The translations under genes and the position numbers were made by a program. The notes beneath the pieces were generated by a model, which saw only the letters and a program-made list of their open reading frames with translations, made no database searches and was not told the origin of the DNA. A stretch of 64,000 nt of DNA from Lewinellaceae bacterium (GTDB lineage: Bacteria > Bacteroidota > Bacteroidia > Chitinophagales > Saprospiraceae), in contig JACJXV010000021.1 in NCBI GenBank assembly GCA_020636445.1, positions 1 through 64,000 on the forward strand, given 5' to 3'. Below are positions 16,755 to 25,415 of the stretch, one piece after another. How positions within the stretch are numbered: the stretch's first letter is position 1; every line of letters begins with the position of its first letter.

Positions 16755-16831
16755 TTATGCTGAGGGCCTTAGGCCGGCATCAAATGTCAAACCAATAGGA
16801 AATCGATCCGAAGATCGTTAGGTTCTATGCC

Positions 16832-16866
16832 TTGGCGGGAGTCCGAAGACTCCCGCCAACAAGTTT
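16832..16866 (+). terminator. Rho-independent terminator
   Basis: TTGGCGGGAGTC (16832-16843), a CGAA loop, then GACTCCCGCCAA (16848-16859), a perfect 12-bp stem followed by CAAGTTTTT. It can end the beta-barrel gene and, in reverse, metZ. A partial second copy (GTCCGAAGGCTCCCGCC) lies at about 16921. Confidence 0.75.
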
Positions 16867-16965
16867 TTGTTAGCCGTAATCTTCAAATTACCGTTAGGCC
16901 AATATCTTGCGATCTTCAGCGTCCGAAGGCTCCCGCCGACAAATCTTGATTAGGGTAGCCCCATT

Positions 16966-18141
16966 TTACTGCACTTGGTCCAGTGCTTGCTGTAAATCCG
17001 CGACAATGTCTGTGTAGTGCTCCAGCCCCACAGAAACGCGTACCAGCCCGGGAGTAATACCTACGGCCAGGCGTTCGGCTTCACTAAGCCGGGCGTGGGT
17101 GGTAGAGGCCGGATGTGTCACAATCGTTCGGGTATCACCCAGGTTGCTGGAACGGGAGCATAATTGCAGCGCATTCAAAAAAGCCATTCCCTGTTCAACG
17201 CCACCGGTCAATTCAAACGTAACTATTCCCCCGCCCCAGCGCATTTGCTTTTGCGCCAGCACATACTGTGGGTGTGAGGGAAGAAAGGGATACAAACAAC
17301 GAGCTACCGACGGGTGCCCTTCCAGGAACTGGGCAACGGTTAGCGCATTACTACAATGGCGCTCCAGGCGCACCGCTAAGGTTTCCAGGCTTTTACTGAT
17401 CACCCAGGCATTGAAGGGCGACATCGCGGGTCCGGTATGCCGGCAAAAGAAGCGCAACTGCTCAATTAAATCACGTTTCCCAACCACCAGACCGCCGAGC
17501 ACTCGCCCCTGGCCATCCATCCATTTGGTGGCGGAATGAACCACCAAGTCAGCACCGTAGGTGATCGGCTGTTGAATGTAGGGCGTTGCAAAACAGTTGT
17601 CGATATTGAATATCAATCCATGGCGCCGGGCAATTTGCCCTGCTTTTTCCAAATCAACTAAGGCCAGTCCGGGGTTGGAGGGAGATTCCACCACCAGCAT
17701 TTTGGTATTGGGCTGAATGGCTTTTTCCCAGTTATCAATATCCAGGGGGTCAACGTAAGTATGGGTAATTCCCCAACGCGGGAAGAGCTGCGTTAGCAAC
17801 TGGTGAGTGGATCCAAACAAGGCCCGGGAAGCCAGGATATGATCGCCGCTATGCAGAAAAGCCGCCATGCTGGCAAAAACGGCAGCCATCCCCGAGGCGG
17901 TAGCAAAACCATCATCGGCCTTTTCCAGCGAACATACCTTTCCGATGAGCTCATCTGTATTGGGATTGCTATACCGGGAATAGATTAAATCTTCGGTGCC
18001 ACCCGCAAAGGTGTCGGCCATGATTTCCGCAGTGGGAAAAGTGAAACTGGATGTCAGGAACAGCGGCTCGCTGTGCTCCCGGTAATCGGTGCGCCCCATT
18101 TGCTGGCGGATGGCTTGGGTTTCGGGGTGGTATTCTGCCAT
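16966..18141 (-). CDS. metZ: O-succinylhomoserine sulfhydrylase
   Basis: 391 residues; PLP-dependent gamma-replacement enzyme of the Cys/Met metabolism family. The PLP lysine is in VVHSATKWMDGQGRVLGG, near residue 205; the DGQGR form after the lysine is characteristic of MetZ rather than MetY (GGHG). Other hallmarks are SRYSNPNTDELIGKVCSLE, VESPSNPGL and SNLGDTRTIVTHPAS. It would make homocysteine from an activated homoserine and sulfide. It lies upstream of osmC in divergent order to the metY-metX genes, and the sequence alone does not fix which acyl-homoserine it uses. Confidence 0.88.
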   Translation of the reverse strand: MAEYHPETQAIRQQMGRTDYREHSEPLFLTSSFTFPTAEIMADTFAGGTEDLIYSRYSNPNTDELIGKVCSLEKADDGFATASGMAAVFASMAAFLHSGDHILASRALFGSTHQLLTQLFPRWGITHTYVDPLDIDNWEKAIQPNTKMLVVESPSNPGLALVDLEKAGQIARRHGLIFNIDNCFATPYIQQPITYGADLVVHSATKWMDGQGRVLGGLVVGKRDLIEQLRFFCRHTGPAMSPFNAWVISKSLETLAVRLERHCSNALTVAQFLEGHPSVARCLYPFLPSHPQYVLAQKQMRWGGGIVTFELTGGVEQGMAFLNALQLCSRSSNLGDTRTIVTHPASTTHARLSEAERLAVGITPGLVRVSVGLEHYTDIVADLQQALDQVQ

Positions 18142-18240
18142 GGTGATGCTTTTGTCAACAAATGAAGAATTTAATCTTTTCTGCTCACGGGCTCGGTTGT
18201 AGGGTTTGCGGCAATGCGGATCAATACAATGCCCGAAGGG

Positions 18241-18657
18241 TTAGGGCTCAATGGAAAAATCCCAACTAAGGGTTGCGGTTTTTTCCACGATTCGGGCGAC
18301 AGAACAGTATTTGCCCAACGACATGTCGACAGCACGCTGAACTTTGGCGGGGTCCAATTCACCGAATGCCGTAAAATGCACATGAATAGTAGTGAACAGG
18401 GCAGGCACCTGCTCCGGGTCACGTTCCGCATCGATGGTAACCTTGATATCGCGGAGGGGTTGCCGCATTTTTTTTAACATGTGAATGACGTCGATAGTAC
18501 TGCAACTGCCCAGACTAGCCAGGAGCATTTCCATGGGGCGCATACCCAGGTGCTGGCCCCCTACGTTGGGGGCACCATCGCTGATTACACTTTGTCCGCT
18601 TTCATTGGTAGCCCGTAAATTTACGGCGTCATTAATTCGTTCGAGTTGGATCCGCAT
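18241..18657 (-). CDS. OsmC family protein
   Basis: 138 residues. The fold and the paired cysteines of the OsmC/Ohr family are visible: LLASLGSCSTIDVIHMLKK (first Cys, about 51) and SLGKYCSVARIVEKTA (second Cys, about 117). The family reduces organic hydroperoxides with these thiols. Its position between metZ and the metY leader links it to sulfur metabolism or thiol stress, but this is inferred. Confidence 0.88.
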   Translation of the reverse strand: MRIQLERINDAVNLRATNESGQSVISDGAPNVGGQHLGMRPMEMLLASLGSCSTIDVIHMLKKMRQPLRDIKVTIDAERDPEQVPALFTTIHVHFTAFGELDPAKVQRAVDMSLGKYCSVARIVEKTATLSWDFSIEP

Positions 18658-18725
18658 ACATGGGCGATTTTAGCTTAGGAATCGGACAAAGTTGAAAAAA
18701 AATGTGCTAGTGCGGCCTGCATCAT

Positions 18726-18756
18726 TTGACTTTTTTACGATAAGCACCTACTTTTG
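18726..18756 (+). promoter_or_regulatory. Promoter of the SAM-riboswitch/metY transcript
   Basis: TTG at 18726-18728, 20 bases, then TACTTTTG at 18749-18756, an exact match to TAnnTTTG. The predicted start lies roughly 20-25 bp before the riboswitch aptamer at 18786. Confidence 0.7.
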
Positions 18757-18785
18757 TAGTCAATCACTTCTTTTGCGAAAGGTGT

Positions 18786-18905
18786 GATTTTATACAGAAG
18801 AGGGGAGAGAACGGGCTCCACGAACCTCTGGCAACCATGCGCAGGCCCTAACCATACCGCGCAACGGTGCCAATTCCCGCCAAATTTATTTGGACCTATA
18901 AAATC
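18786..18905 (+). ncRNA. SAM riboswitch (S-box, SAM-I clan)
   Basis: The P1 stem is formed by GATTTTATA (18786-18794) and TATAAAATC (18897-18905), perfect over 9 bp. Between them are the conserved SAM-I blocks: AGAGGGGAGAGAACGGGCTC, GAACCTCTGGCAACC and ACGGTGCCAATTCCC. It lies upstream of metY-metX and would turn expression down when S-adenosylmethionine is plentiful. The expression platform is not obvious; a Cys-rich leader ORF starts 10 nt after P1. Confidence 0.92.
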
Positions 18906-18914
18906 GGCACGCAC

Positions 18915-19037
18915 ATGCTTTCGAGTCCTTTTGTAGTATCATTTCTCCATGTTTTTCAACCGGCAACTACGCCCGGTAACCTGGCAATACTGACTTCAGT
19001 TCACCCTGAGGGTTGCTGTTGTCGTTGTTGTTGCTAA
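18915..19037 (+). CDS. Cysteine-rich leader peptide (putative attenuator ORF)
   Basis: A 40-codon ORF, ATG at 18915, with the C-terminus PEGCCCRCCC then TAA at 19035-19037; the six Cys codons are at 19014-19034. It begins 10 nt after the 3' side of the SAM aptamer P1 stem, 150 nt ahead of metY. Poly-Cys uORFs that sense cysteine by ribosome stalling are known in actinobacteria; the same logic here is inferred. The P1 3' strand sits where ribosomes would load, so SAM binding might block its translation. No database or expression support was available. Confidence 0.6.
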   Translation: MLSSPFVVSFLHVFQPATTPGNLAILTSVHPEGCCCRCCC

Positions 19038-19130
19038 TCCACCTCTCCGGATCGGTTGGTCAGGAGCCTTGCTATGGGCATGGCTGCGGCATTTACTTGC
19101 CGGAAAGCCTCTGTTCAGCAAGCTAGCCTA

Positions 19131-19139
19131 CCCCCCCCC
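19131..19139. repeat. Homopolymer of nine C
   Basis: C9 tract in the metY leader, 48 bp before the metY start codon and after the Cys-rich ORF. Such runs slip easily; a regulatory effect is speculative. Confidence 0.5.
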
Positions 19140-19186
19140 GGCCACTTTCGTAACCCGATTATTCTATCATAACAATCACACAAACC

Positions 19187-20509
19187 ATGGCAAATTTGCA
19201 TTTTGACACCCTCCAGTTGCATGCTGGTCAGGAAGAAGTAGAAGGTACTACCCGTTCCCGGGCGGTACCTATTTATCAAACTTCCTCGTATACCTTCCGG
19301 GATTCAGAACATGGGGCCAATTTATTTGCCCTTAAAGAATTCGGCAATATCTATACCCGGATCATGAACCCTACCACGGATGTTTTTGAGCGCCGGATTG
19401 CCGCGCTGGAGGGCGGAGTTGCGGCCCTTGCGGTTGGTTCTGGCCAGGCAGCCCAATTTATAGCGCTGAATAACATCCTGAATGCTGGGGATAACTTTGT
19501 CAGCAGCTCGCATCTTTACGGCGGCACGTACAATCAGTTCAAAGTATCCTTCAAGAGGCTGGGCGTGGAGGCTCGCTTTGCAGCCGGAGATACCGTTGCT
19601 GATTACGAGAAGTTGATTGATGCCAATACCAAGGCGATTTATTGCGAAACGATTCCGAATCCATCTTACCAGATTCCGGATTTTAAGGGATTGGCGGCCT
19701 TAGCCCAAAAGTATGAACTGCCTCTCATTGTGGATAATACCTTTGGTGCCGGGGGATACCTGTTTCGTCCCTTGGAACATGGTGCACACATTGTCGTAGA
19801 GTCGGCAACCAAATGGATCGGCGGGCATGGTACCTCTATTGGGGGCGTGATTGTTGATGGAGGTAATTACAATTGGGGCAATGGAAAATTCCCTCAGTTT
19901 TCGGAACCTTCCGAAGGATACCAGGGATTGGTGTTCTCCAATGTGTTCGGCGTGGATGGCCCCTTTGGCAATATTCAGTTTATCATTCGCGCCCGCGTGG
20001 AAGGGTTGCGCGATTGGGGCCCTGCGTTGAGTCCCTTCAATGCGTTCTTACTTCTGCAAGGACTGGAAACGCTTTCCCTGCGCGTGCAGCGTACCGTCGA
20101 TAATGCCCTGGCGCTGGCCCAGTGGCTGGAGCAACACCCGCAGGTGGAGTGGGTTAATTATCCAGGATTACCATCGCATCCGGCGCACGACCGGGCAAAA
20201 CAGTACCTGCGGCATGGCTTTGGCGGAGTATTGTCGTTTACCCTGAAAGGGAGCAAGGAAAAGGCTACGCAATTGGTGGATAGCCTGCAACTCATCAGCC
20301 ACCTGGCCAATGTAGGGGACTCCAAGACTTTGATTATCCAGCCGGCAGCCACTACACATCAACAGCTGGCGGATGCCGAACAACTAGCGGCTGGGGTACT
20401 CCCCAATATGCTGCGCGTTTCGGTTGGGATTGAGCATCTCGATGATATCAAAGCTGACTTTGAGCAGGCTTTTGCCAAAGTGGCACAAACGGCGGATGTT
20501 TCAGCATAA
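19187..20509 (+). CDS. metY: O-acetylhomoserine sulfhydrylase
   Basis: 440 residues; PLP gamma-replacement enzyme making homocysteine from O-acetylhomoserine and sulfide. The PLP lysine is in VESATKWIGGHGTSIGG, near residue 210, with the MetY-type GGHG after it. Further family blocks: YTRIMNPTTDVFERRIAALE, LYGGTYNQF and VGDSKTLIIQPAATTH. It is the first protein of the leader transcript (promoter, SAM riboswitch, Cys-rich ORF) and is followed by a hairpin and metX. Confidence 0.95.
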   Translation: MANLHFDTLQLHAGQEEVEGTTRSRAVPIYQTSSYTFRDSEHGANLFALKEFGNIYTRIMNPTTDVFERRIAALEGGVAALAVGSGQAAQFIALNNILNAGDNFVSSSHLYGGTYNQFKVSFKRLGVEARFAAGDTVADYEKLIDANTKAIYCETIPNPSYQIPDFKGLAALAQKYELPLIVDNTFGAGGYLFRPLEHGAHIVVESATKWIGGHGTSIGGVIVDGGNYNWGNGKFPQFSEPSEGYQGLVFSNVFGVDGPFGNIQFIIRARVEGLRDWGPALSPFNAFLLLQGLETLSLRVQRTVDNALALAQWLEQHPQVEWVNYPGLPSHPAHDRAKQYLRHGFGGVLSFTLKGSKEKATQLVDSLQLISHLANVGDSKTLIIQPAATTHQQLADAEQLAAGVLPNMLRVSVGIEHLDDIKADFEQAFAKVAQTADVSA

Positions 20510-20524
20510 TTGTTAATGCGAATA

Positions 20525-20607
20525 ATGACCAGGAGGATAGGCATGGGATACCGGATATGAGTCCCTACCGGGAGTTCATTCCGGCTTATCCTCCGGTCAT
20601 AGTTTTT
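20525..20607 (+). terminator. Hairpin with T tract between metY and metX
   Basis: ATGACC-A-GGAGGATA (20525-20539) pairs with TATCCTCCGGTCAT (20587-20600), a 14-bp stem with a single bulged A, enclosing a ~47-base region that can fold further, then AGTTTTTAA. It fits a terminator that lowers metX relative to metY, or a platform for another regulator. Confidence 0.6.
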
Positions 20608-20618
20608 AATCGAACGAA

Positions 20619-21752
20619 TTGATGGATCAACCTGCTCAAATACTGAATTTTACCGGGCCGTTAAAGCTGGAAGGGGGTGACTCTCTAACGGATGTCCAAA
20701 TCGCTTATCACACCTATGGGCAATTAAACGCACAAAGAGATAACGTCATTTGGATTGCCCATGCGCTGACCGGCAATTCAGAGGCACTCGATTGGTGGTC
20801 GGGGTTAATTGGAGAAGGGCGCCTTTTTGATCCCGCAGATTATTTTATGGTTTGCGCGAACATGTTAGGTTCGTGCTATGGTACTACCGGTCCTGCCAGT
20901 ACCAACCCAAAGACGGGCAATCCCTATGGCAAGGATTTTCCCCTGGTTACTGTTCGCGACATGGTGAAGCTGCACCAACATTTACGAGATCACCTAGGTA
21001 TTCAGCGAATTCATTTAGCCATTGGCGGATCGATGGGAGGGCAGCAGGTGCTGGAATGGGCAGTTCTGGAGCCGGGTGCTTTCCGACACCTGGCTGTTCT
21101 GGCCTCCAACGCCAAGCATTCTCCCTGGGGAGTAGCCTTCAATGAATCACAGCGGATGGCCCTGGAAGCAGACCAGACGCTTTGGGACACCAACTATCCG
21201 GAGGCTGGCGCACGCGGGCTGGAAGCTGCACGCAGCATTGGTATCCTTTCCTACCGTCACTATCAGGCGTTTCACCTTACCCAATCGGAAGATGAGGGCG
21301 CTGCGGTACTTGATCATTTTCGGGCGAGCTCTTATCAGCGTTACCAGGGACAAAAACTGCGCAAGCGGTTTAACCCCTGGTCGTACTGGACGCTGAGTAA
21401 AGCCATGGATAGCCATGATGTGGGTCGTGATCGCGGAGGGGTAGCCGCCGCATTGGGAAGGGTGCGGGCCAAAACCCTGGTGGTGGGGATTACCACCGAC
21501 CTGCTGTTCCCTCCTGAAGAGCAAGCCCTGATTGCACAGTACGTCCCCGGTGCACGATTCCGGGTTATCGATAGCCATTTCGGGCATGATGGTTTCCTGG
21601 TGGAGTTCGAGCAAATGGAAAAACTGCTGGGAGCCTTCCTGGCGAATGAGCCATTACCTGGCCCCAAGGACCTGGTGCCTTATGCTTATCCCGGGCGATT
21701 GGCTGTCCAACAAGGACGCAAACCGGCATTGCCGGGAACCGAAACGTTTTGA
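20619..21752 (+). CDS. metX: Homoserine O-acetyltransferase
   Basis: 377 residues; alpha/beta-hydrolase-fold acyltransferase that activates homoserine, feeding metY. The nucleophile elbow is AIGGSMGGQQVLEWAV (Ser near residue 138), with a late Asp/His (ITTDLLFPPEE and DSHFGHDGFLVE). The N-terminal YHTYGQLNAQRDNVIWIAHALTGN segment is typical. True acetyl- versus succinyl-specificity cannot be read from motifs alone; pairing with metY favours acetyl. It is cotranscribed with or just behind metY. Confidence 0.92.
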   Translation: MMDQPAQILNFTGPLKLEGGDSLTDVQIAYHTYGQLNAQRDNVIWIAHALTGNSEALDWWSGLIGEGRLFDPADYFMVCANMLGSCYGTTGPASTNPKTGNPYGKDFPLVTVRDMVKLHQHLRDHLGIQRIHLAIGGSMGGQQVLEWAVLEPGAFRHLAVLASNAKHSPWGVAFNESQRMALEADQTLWDTNYPEAGARGLEAARSIGILSYRHYQAFHLTQSEDEGAAVLDHFRASSYQRYQGQKLRKRFNPWSYWTLSKAMDSHDVGRDRGGVAAALGRVRAKTLVVGITTDLLFPPEEQALIAQYVPGARFRVIDSHFGHDGFLVEFEQMEKLLGAFLANEPLPGPKDLVPYAYPGRLAVQQGRKPALPGTETF

Positions 21753-21817
21753 GGGGCCAGGCCCAGACATACCGATGAGATATTAATGATTAGGGTTAAA
21801 GAAATGGAGAAATTCCA

Positions 21818-22105
21818 ATGATGCAAAATGCTATGCTTTACCTGATTATCGAGAAATTTTACCCTGGAAAGGTTAAAGAGCTTTACCAGCGTCTTGATAC
21901 GGAAGGCCGGTTTTTGCCGGACGGGGTTACTTATGTTGGTAGCTGGATTGATGAAAATATCGAAACCTGTTACCAGGTGATGGATAGTCCATCGAGAGAA
22001 AAACTACAAGAATGGATGGACCACTGGGCAGGATATTGCGAATGGGAGGTTATGCCGGTAATAACTTCAGCTCAAGCGAAGGAAAAAGTATTGGGCCGGC
22101 TATAA
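21818..22105 (+). CDS. DUF3303 family protein
   Basis: 95 residues with the DUF3303 pattern: MLYLIIEKFYPGKVKELYQR, GVTYVGSWIDENIETCYQ, and VMPVITSAQAKEKVL at the end. The fold resembles dimeric alpha-beta barrel domains of small monooxygenase-like proteins. No function is known. It lies 65 bp after metX in the same direction. Confidence 0.75.
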   Translation: MMQNAMLYLIIEKFYPGKVKELYQRLDTEGRFLPDGVTYVGSWIDENIETCYQVMDSPSREKLQEWMDHWAGYCEWEVMPVITSAQAKEKVLGRL

Positions 22106-22292
22106 AATATTTCCTAACTTTCTGAAAGTGTCCATGGGCCGTTGCAGAAGAAGATGTTAAGGTTCCCGCTGGCCGGGAATGCAATAAGCGTGGTAGAATC
22201 CGGCTCACCGTTTCGGTGTTGTGACTTTTGCATCAGCGGTGAATCTAAACCCACAGGAGATATCAGCAAAAAGGCAGGCCTCGTTTTGCTTA

Positions 22293-22320
22293 CTCCACCA
22301 GCATTGAGCGCCTGGTGGAG
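22293..22320. other. 9-bp hairpin
   Basis: CTCCACCAG (22293-22301) pairs with CTGGTGGAG (22312-22320). It lies in the 269-bp gap before the next membrane-protein gene; possibly a leader structure or terminator without T-run. Confidence 0.35.
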
Positions 22321-22374
22321 AGGGGCAGCATAGAACCTGGATTACCTAATTATTTCTCTATTCAATGCAAACAC

Positions 22375-23127
22375 ATGGAAAACGGTAAAACACCCAAGAA
22401 AATCACGAAAGTCGAAGGCGGTGATTCCGCTTCTTTATCCGCTTCCAACGAAGGCCCCGTCTTTGTGGCTAGTGAGGAAAGTAAAAGCAAAGCCCGCAAT
22501 TTTCGCATCCTGGCCATTTTGGCCTGGGTCGTAGCAATAGGGTTTGAAATTTGGGCAATCATGCTGCTCCAAAAACCTCCGGTAAGTACCGCCTGGCTGA
22601 TTGGCCTGATTGTCGTTGATTTGATCTTTGCAGTAGTGGGATCGTTGCTCTGGAAAAAATCAAACCGACTCGACCCTGCCTCGGAAAAAGATAAAGTCAA
22701 GTTTTTCATTCAGAATCAATTAGGGCTTATTATTGGCATCATTGCCTTTTTACCCCTGGTGATCCTCATTTTCACCAACAAGAATCTGGATGGCAAGCAG
22801 AAAGGACTTGTGGGTACCATCGCAGTAATTGCCTTGCTTATTGCGGGAGTCGTAGGTACGGATTTTAACCCACCTTCACAGGAACAATATGCCGAACAGA
22901 CGCAACAAGTAGAGTCCTTGATGGATGGCGTGAATCATGTTTACTGGACCAAATCCGGAAAGAGCTACCATCTGTATTCCGATTGCTCTTATATCAACTC
23001 AGATCGGACTTCTGAAATCTTTGAAGGCACCGTTGCGCAAGCCCGGGAACTGAAAAACATTACCGACCTCTGTGATCGCTGCGAAAAAAGAGCGGTTAAA
23101 GAGAATGGGGCTGAACCCCAGGAATAA
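22375..23127 (+). CDS. Four-helix membrane protein with C-terminal Cys motifs
   Basis: 250 residues from the ATG at 22375 (MENGKTPKKITK). Hydrophobic segments at about residues 48-65, 77-95, 118-136 and 150-168 suggest four membrane helices. The C-terminal tail (about 190-250) has YHLYSDCSYI and LCDRCEKRA, a pattern resembling a small zinc- or metal-binding module. I do not recognise a family. A longer frame begins at 22315 but has no signal or family support. Confidence 0.6.
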   Translation: MENGKTPKKITKVEGGDSASLSASNEGPVFVASEESKSKARNFRILAILAWVVAIGFEIWAIMLLQKPPVSTAWLIGLIVVDLIFAVVGSLLWKKSNRLDPASEKDKVKFFIQNQLGLIIGIIAFLPLVILIFTNKNLDGKQKGLVGTIAVIALLIAGVVGTDFNPPSQEQYAEQTQQVESLMDGVNHVYWTKSGKSYHLYSDCSYINSDRTSEIFEGTVAQARELKNITDLCDRCEKRAVKENGAEPQE

Positions 23128-23277
23128 AACGTAGCCGGTTTTTGCCTGAAGGGATACTTGCGCCAGTTCGGGCAGAAGGTTTTTTCCTTTGGGCAAAAAC
23201 CAGCTAAATCATTGATGCTTGCGTATTGGCGATTCCAAAAAAGAAATCAGAAATCAGTCGGCCGTATCGACCTTGCG

Positions 23278-23796
23278 TTATTTTTCGACGGTCTCGCCCC
23301 GTATCCAAAAGGTGGCATTCAGGGGAAGTGGCACATCTTCCATGGCGTAGTTTTTGGGGTTTAGGGTCAGGTCTGTAAAAAATGTACTGCCATTTTTATA
23401 GGTAGCCTGACAGGACCCACAGCGAACACCGAGGCGTTGAATTTTTGCTTCAACAACAGCGGCACGGGATCTGAAAATATAATATAGTATTGCGGAGAGC
23501 ACTAGCCAGGTTATCTCATATTCAGGAAGGATGAATGCCCCTGCCAGGAAGAGAGTGGACAGGATACTAAACAGCACAACAGCGCCAGCGAGTACCAGCG
23601 AAACAAAGGCAGCGGTCATGCCATTTTCTGCCCGACGTTGTTGCTTGGCGAGTTGGACATGGTTTTCAGGCTCAATCCAAGGCTTGATATCAAAAGAACC
23701 ACACCGGTCGCAGTACATATAGTGCCGATAATAGGTTTCAGGGAATATTTCGGGATCACTGTCTCCCGTTGTAGTCAGGTTGGTAACACTACCCAT
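23278..23796 (-). CDS. Zinc-ribbon-like membrane protein
   Basis: 172 residues. The N-terminal YCDRCGSFD (CxxC) and the later RCGSCQATYK (CxxC) can form one zinc ribbon split by two hydrophobic segments (about 62-85 and 90-108), so both Cys pairs would face the cytoplasm. No family is recognised. It converges with the upstream plus-strand membrane-protein gene. Confidence 0.6.
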   Translation of the reverse strand: MGSVTNLTTTGDSDPEIFPETYYRHYMYCDRCGSFDIKPWIEPENHVQLAKQQRRAENGMTAAFVSLVLAGAVVLFSILSTLFLAGAFILPEYEITWLVLSAILYYIFRSRAAVVEAKIQRLGVRCGSCQATYKNGSTFFTDLTLNPKNYAMEDVPLPLNATFWIRGETVEK

Positions 23797-23992
23797 AAGT
23801 TATAATTTACGTGTTTCAGGAAAACGATGATTCACCAGGAGGAGCCGTTAACCTGCATTTCCGCTACCGAACCCATTACCAGGTTAGCACATCGGAAACA
23901 AACGCAAACAGCAAGTCTAAGATAGGGTATACTTTTAAAAATGAAACCCCCTTCGTCAAAATCATCCAGCCATCGGTATAGATCTCAATATC

Positions 23993-25387
23993 ATGAAACG
24001 ACTCCTCTTATCTTGCTCCGTGCTATGGGTTGTCAATATATCCTACCCCCAGCAATCCATTATTCAGGATGAGGTAGATTTATGGGTCAATACCCACATG
24101 GCGACTAAGCATATCCCTGGCCTGGCACTTGCGGTGGTGCAGCATGGGCAGGTAGTTAAAGAGGCCTTTTACGGAGCCTCCAATGTGGAAACCAATACGG
24201 CCGTTAACGAGCAAACCGTTTTCGAAATAGCCTCCATGACCAAGCAAATGGTGTGCGCTGCGATGCTCTTGTTGCAGGAGGATGGCAAGTTGTCGTTGCA
24301 TGACAGGCTTTCCTTGTACCTGGATGATTTACCGGCCACCTGGCAAGCCATAACCTTGGTACAGTTAATGAATCACACATCGGGCTTACGCGATGATTGG
24401 GATGAGCCAACAAGCTATTTCTTTCAATACAATACCAACGATTTACTGGTAAAAGCACAGCAAGAACACCCCTTGCTTTTTACACCAGGAGAGGGATTCA
24501 ACTACAGTAGCGGTCCATTTTTTCTTGGTCTGGTTATCGAAAAAGTGACCGGCAATCCTTATTCCCAATTTTTAGAAGAGCGGATTTTTACCCCTCTGGG
24601 AATGACGTCGACCTCCGTTTATCACCACCGGAAAATTGTTCCGGGCCGGGCCGCCGGATATCGATGGTATCAGGGGCAACTTGAAAACGGAGAAGATATC
24701 CCCCCCGGTGCGGAAAGCCGTGCGGATGTTGGGGTGCAGACAACCCTTGCAGATATGATTAAATGGGATAGGGCATTACGTGATAACCAGTTACTGTCGA
24801 GCGAGAGTTTGCACGCTATGTTCAGTAGGGGAATGCTCAACAGCGGGAAGTCTATTCCCTATGGTTATGGTTGGTATATCTATTCTTTTCGGAATAAATG
24901 GCTACAGGAACATAGCGGAGCCTTCCGTACCGGGTTTAGTTCCATGATTGTCCGTTTTCCGAAGGATGGGGTGGAGGTCATCCTGTTGTGTAATTTATGG
25001 CAGGCCGGGCTTACCGATCTGGCAACCCAAATAGCCTCTTACTACCTGAAAGATTTCCAACGGGCATCGGAATTGCCGCCCCAACGCGATGTACAACCAG
25101 GGCGAACCCGCCAATTAGAAACTCTTTTTTCCCAATTAGCCCAAAAAAAGTTTAGCCGTGGAGCCTTATACCAGGTGGCCAATTTCTCCGGATTTGACCC
25201 TGAGGAACTAGCAGATCTTTTACAAGGATTTATCAGCCTTGAATTTATAGATCAGGCGCCACATACCACGAACGCGGCAAAAAAAGAAACCCTACTGTAT
25301 TACAAAGCCATCGCAGCGAATATTACTTACTGGTCTTTTGTGTTTGCGGATACAGGTGAGTTAGTGGCGGTGAATTTGGAAGATTAA
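23993..25387 (+). CDS. Serine beta-lactamase-like hydrolase (class C fold)
   Basis: 464 residues with a signal peptide (MKRLLLSCSVLWVVNISYPQ). Penicillin-binding fold motifs: SxxK in FEIASMTKQMVCAAM (Ser near residue 81), Tyr in GEGFNYSSGPFF replacing YxN, and HSGAFRTGFSS in place of KTG. Proteins of this type are esterases, D-aminopeptidases or peptidoglycan enzymes as often as beta-lactamases. The 90-residue C-terminal extension after the core is not recognised. A terminator hairpin follows at 25416. Confidence 0.85.
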   Translation: MKRLLLSCSVLWVVNISYPQQSIIQDEVDLWVNTHMATKHIPGLALAVVQHGQVVKEAFYGASNVETNTAVNEQTVFEIASMTKQMVCAAMLLLQEDGKLSLHDRLSLYLDDLPATWQAITLVQLMNHTSGLRDDWDEPTSYFFQYNTNDLLVKAQQEHPLLFTPGEGFNYSSGPFFLGLVIEKVTGNPYSQFLEERIFTPLGMTSTSVYHHRKIVPGRAAGYRWYQGQLENGEDIPPGAESRADVGVQTTLADMIKWDRALRDNQLLSSESLHAMFSRGMLNSGKSIPYGYGWYIYSFRNKWLQEHSGAFRTGFSSMIVRFPKDGVEVILLCNLWQAGLTDLATQIASYYLKDFQRASELPPQRDVQPGRTRQLETLFSQLAQKKFSRGALYQVANFSGFDPEELADLLQGFISLEFIDQAPHTTNAAKKETLLYYKAIAANITYWSFVFADTGELVAVNLED

Positions 25388-25415
25388 GTACACCTAGAGA
25401 AGTGGAAAAGGCCTT

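Noticed and set aside
19073..19170. Second small ORF in the metY leader (starts at the ATGGGCATGG)
   Set aside because: No codon bias, no conserved ending, runs through the C9 tract; only the Cys-rich ORF has a striking feature.
21147..21667. Antisense frames over metX
   Set aside because: Entirely inside the well-supported metX gene with no recognisable protein.
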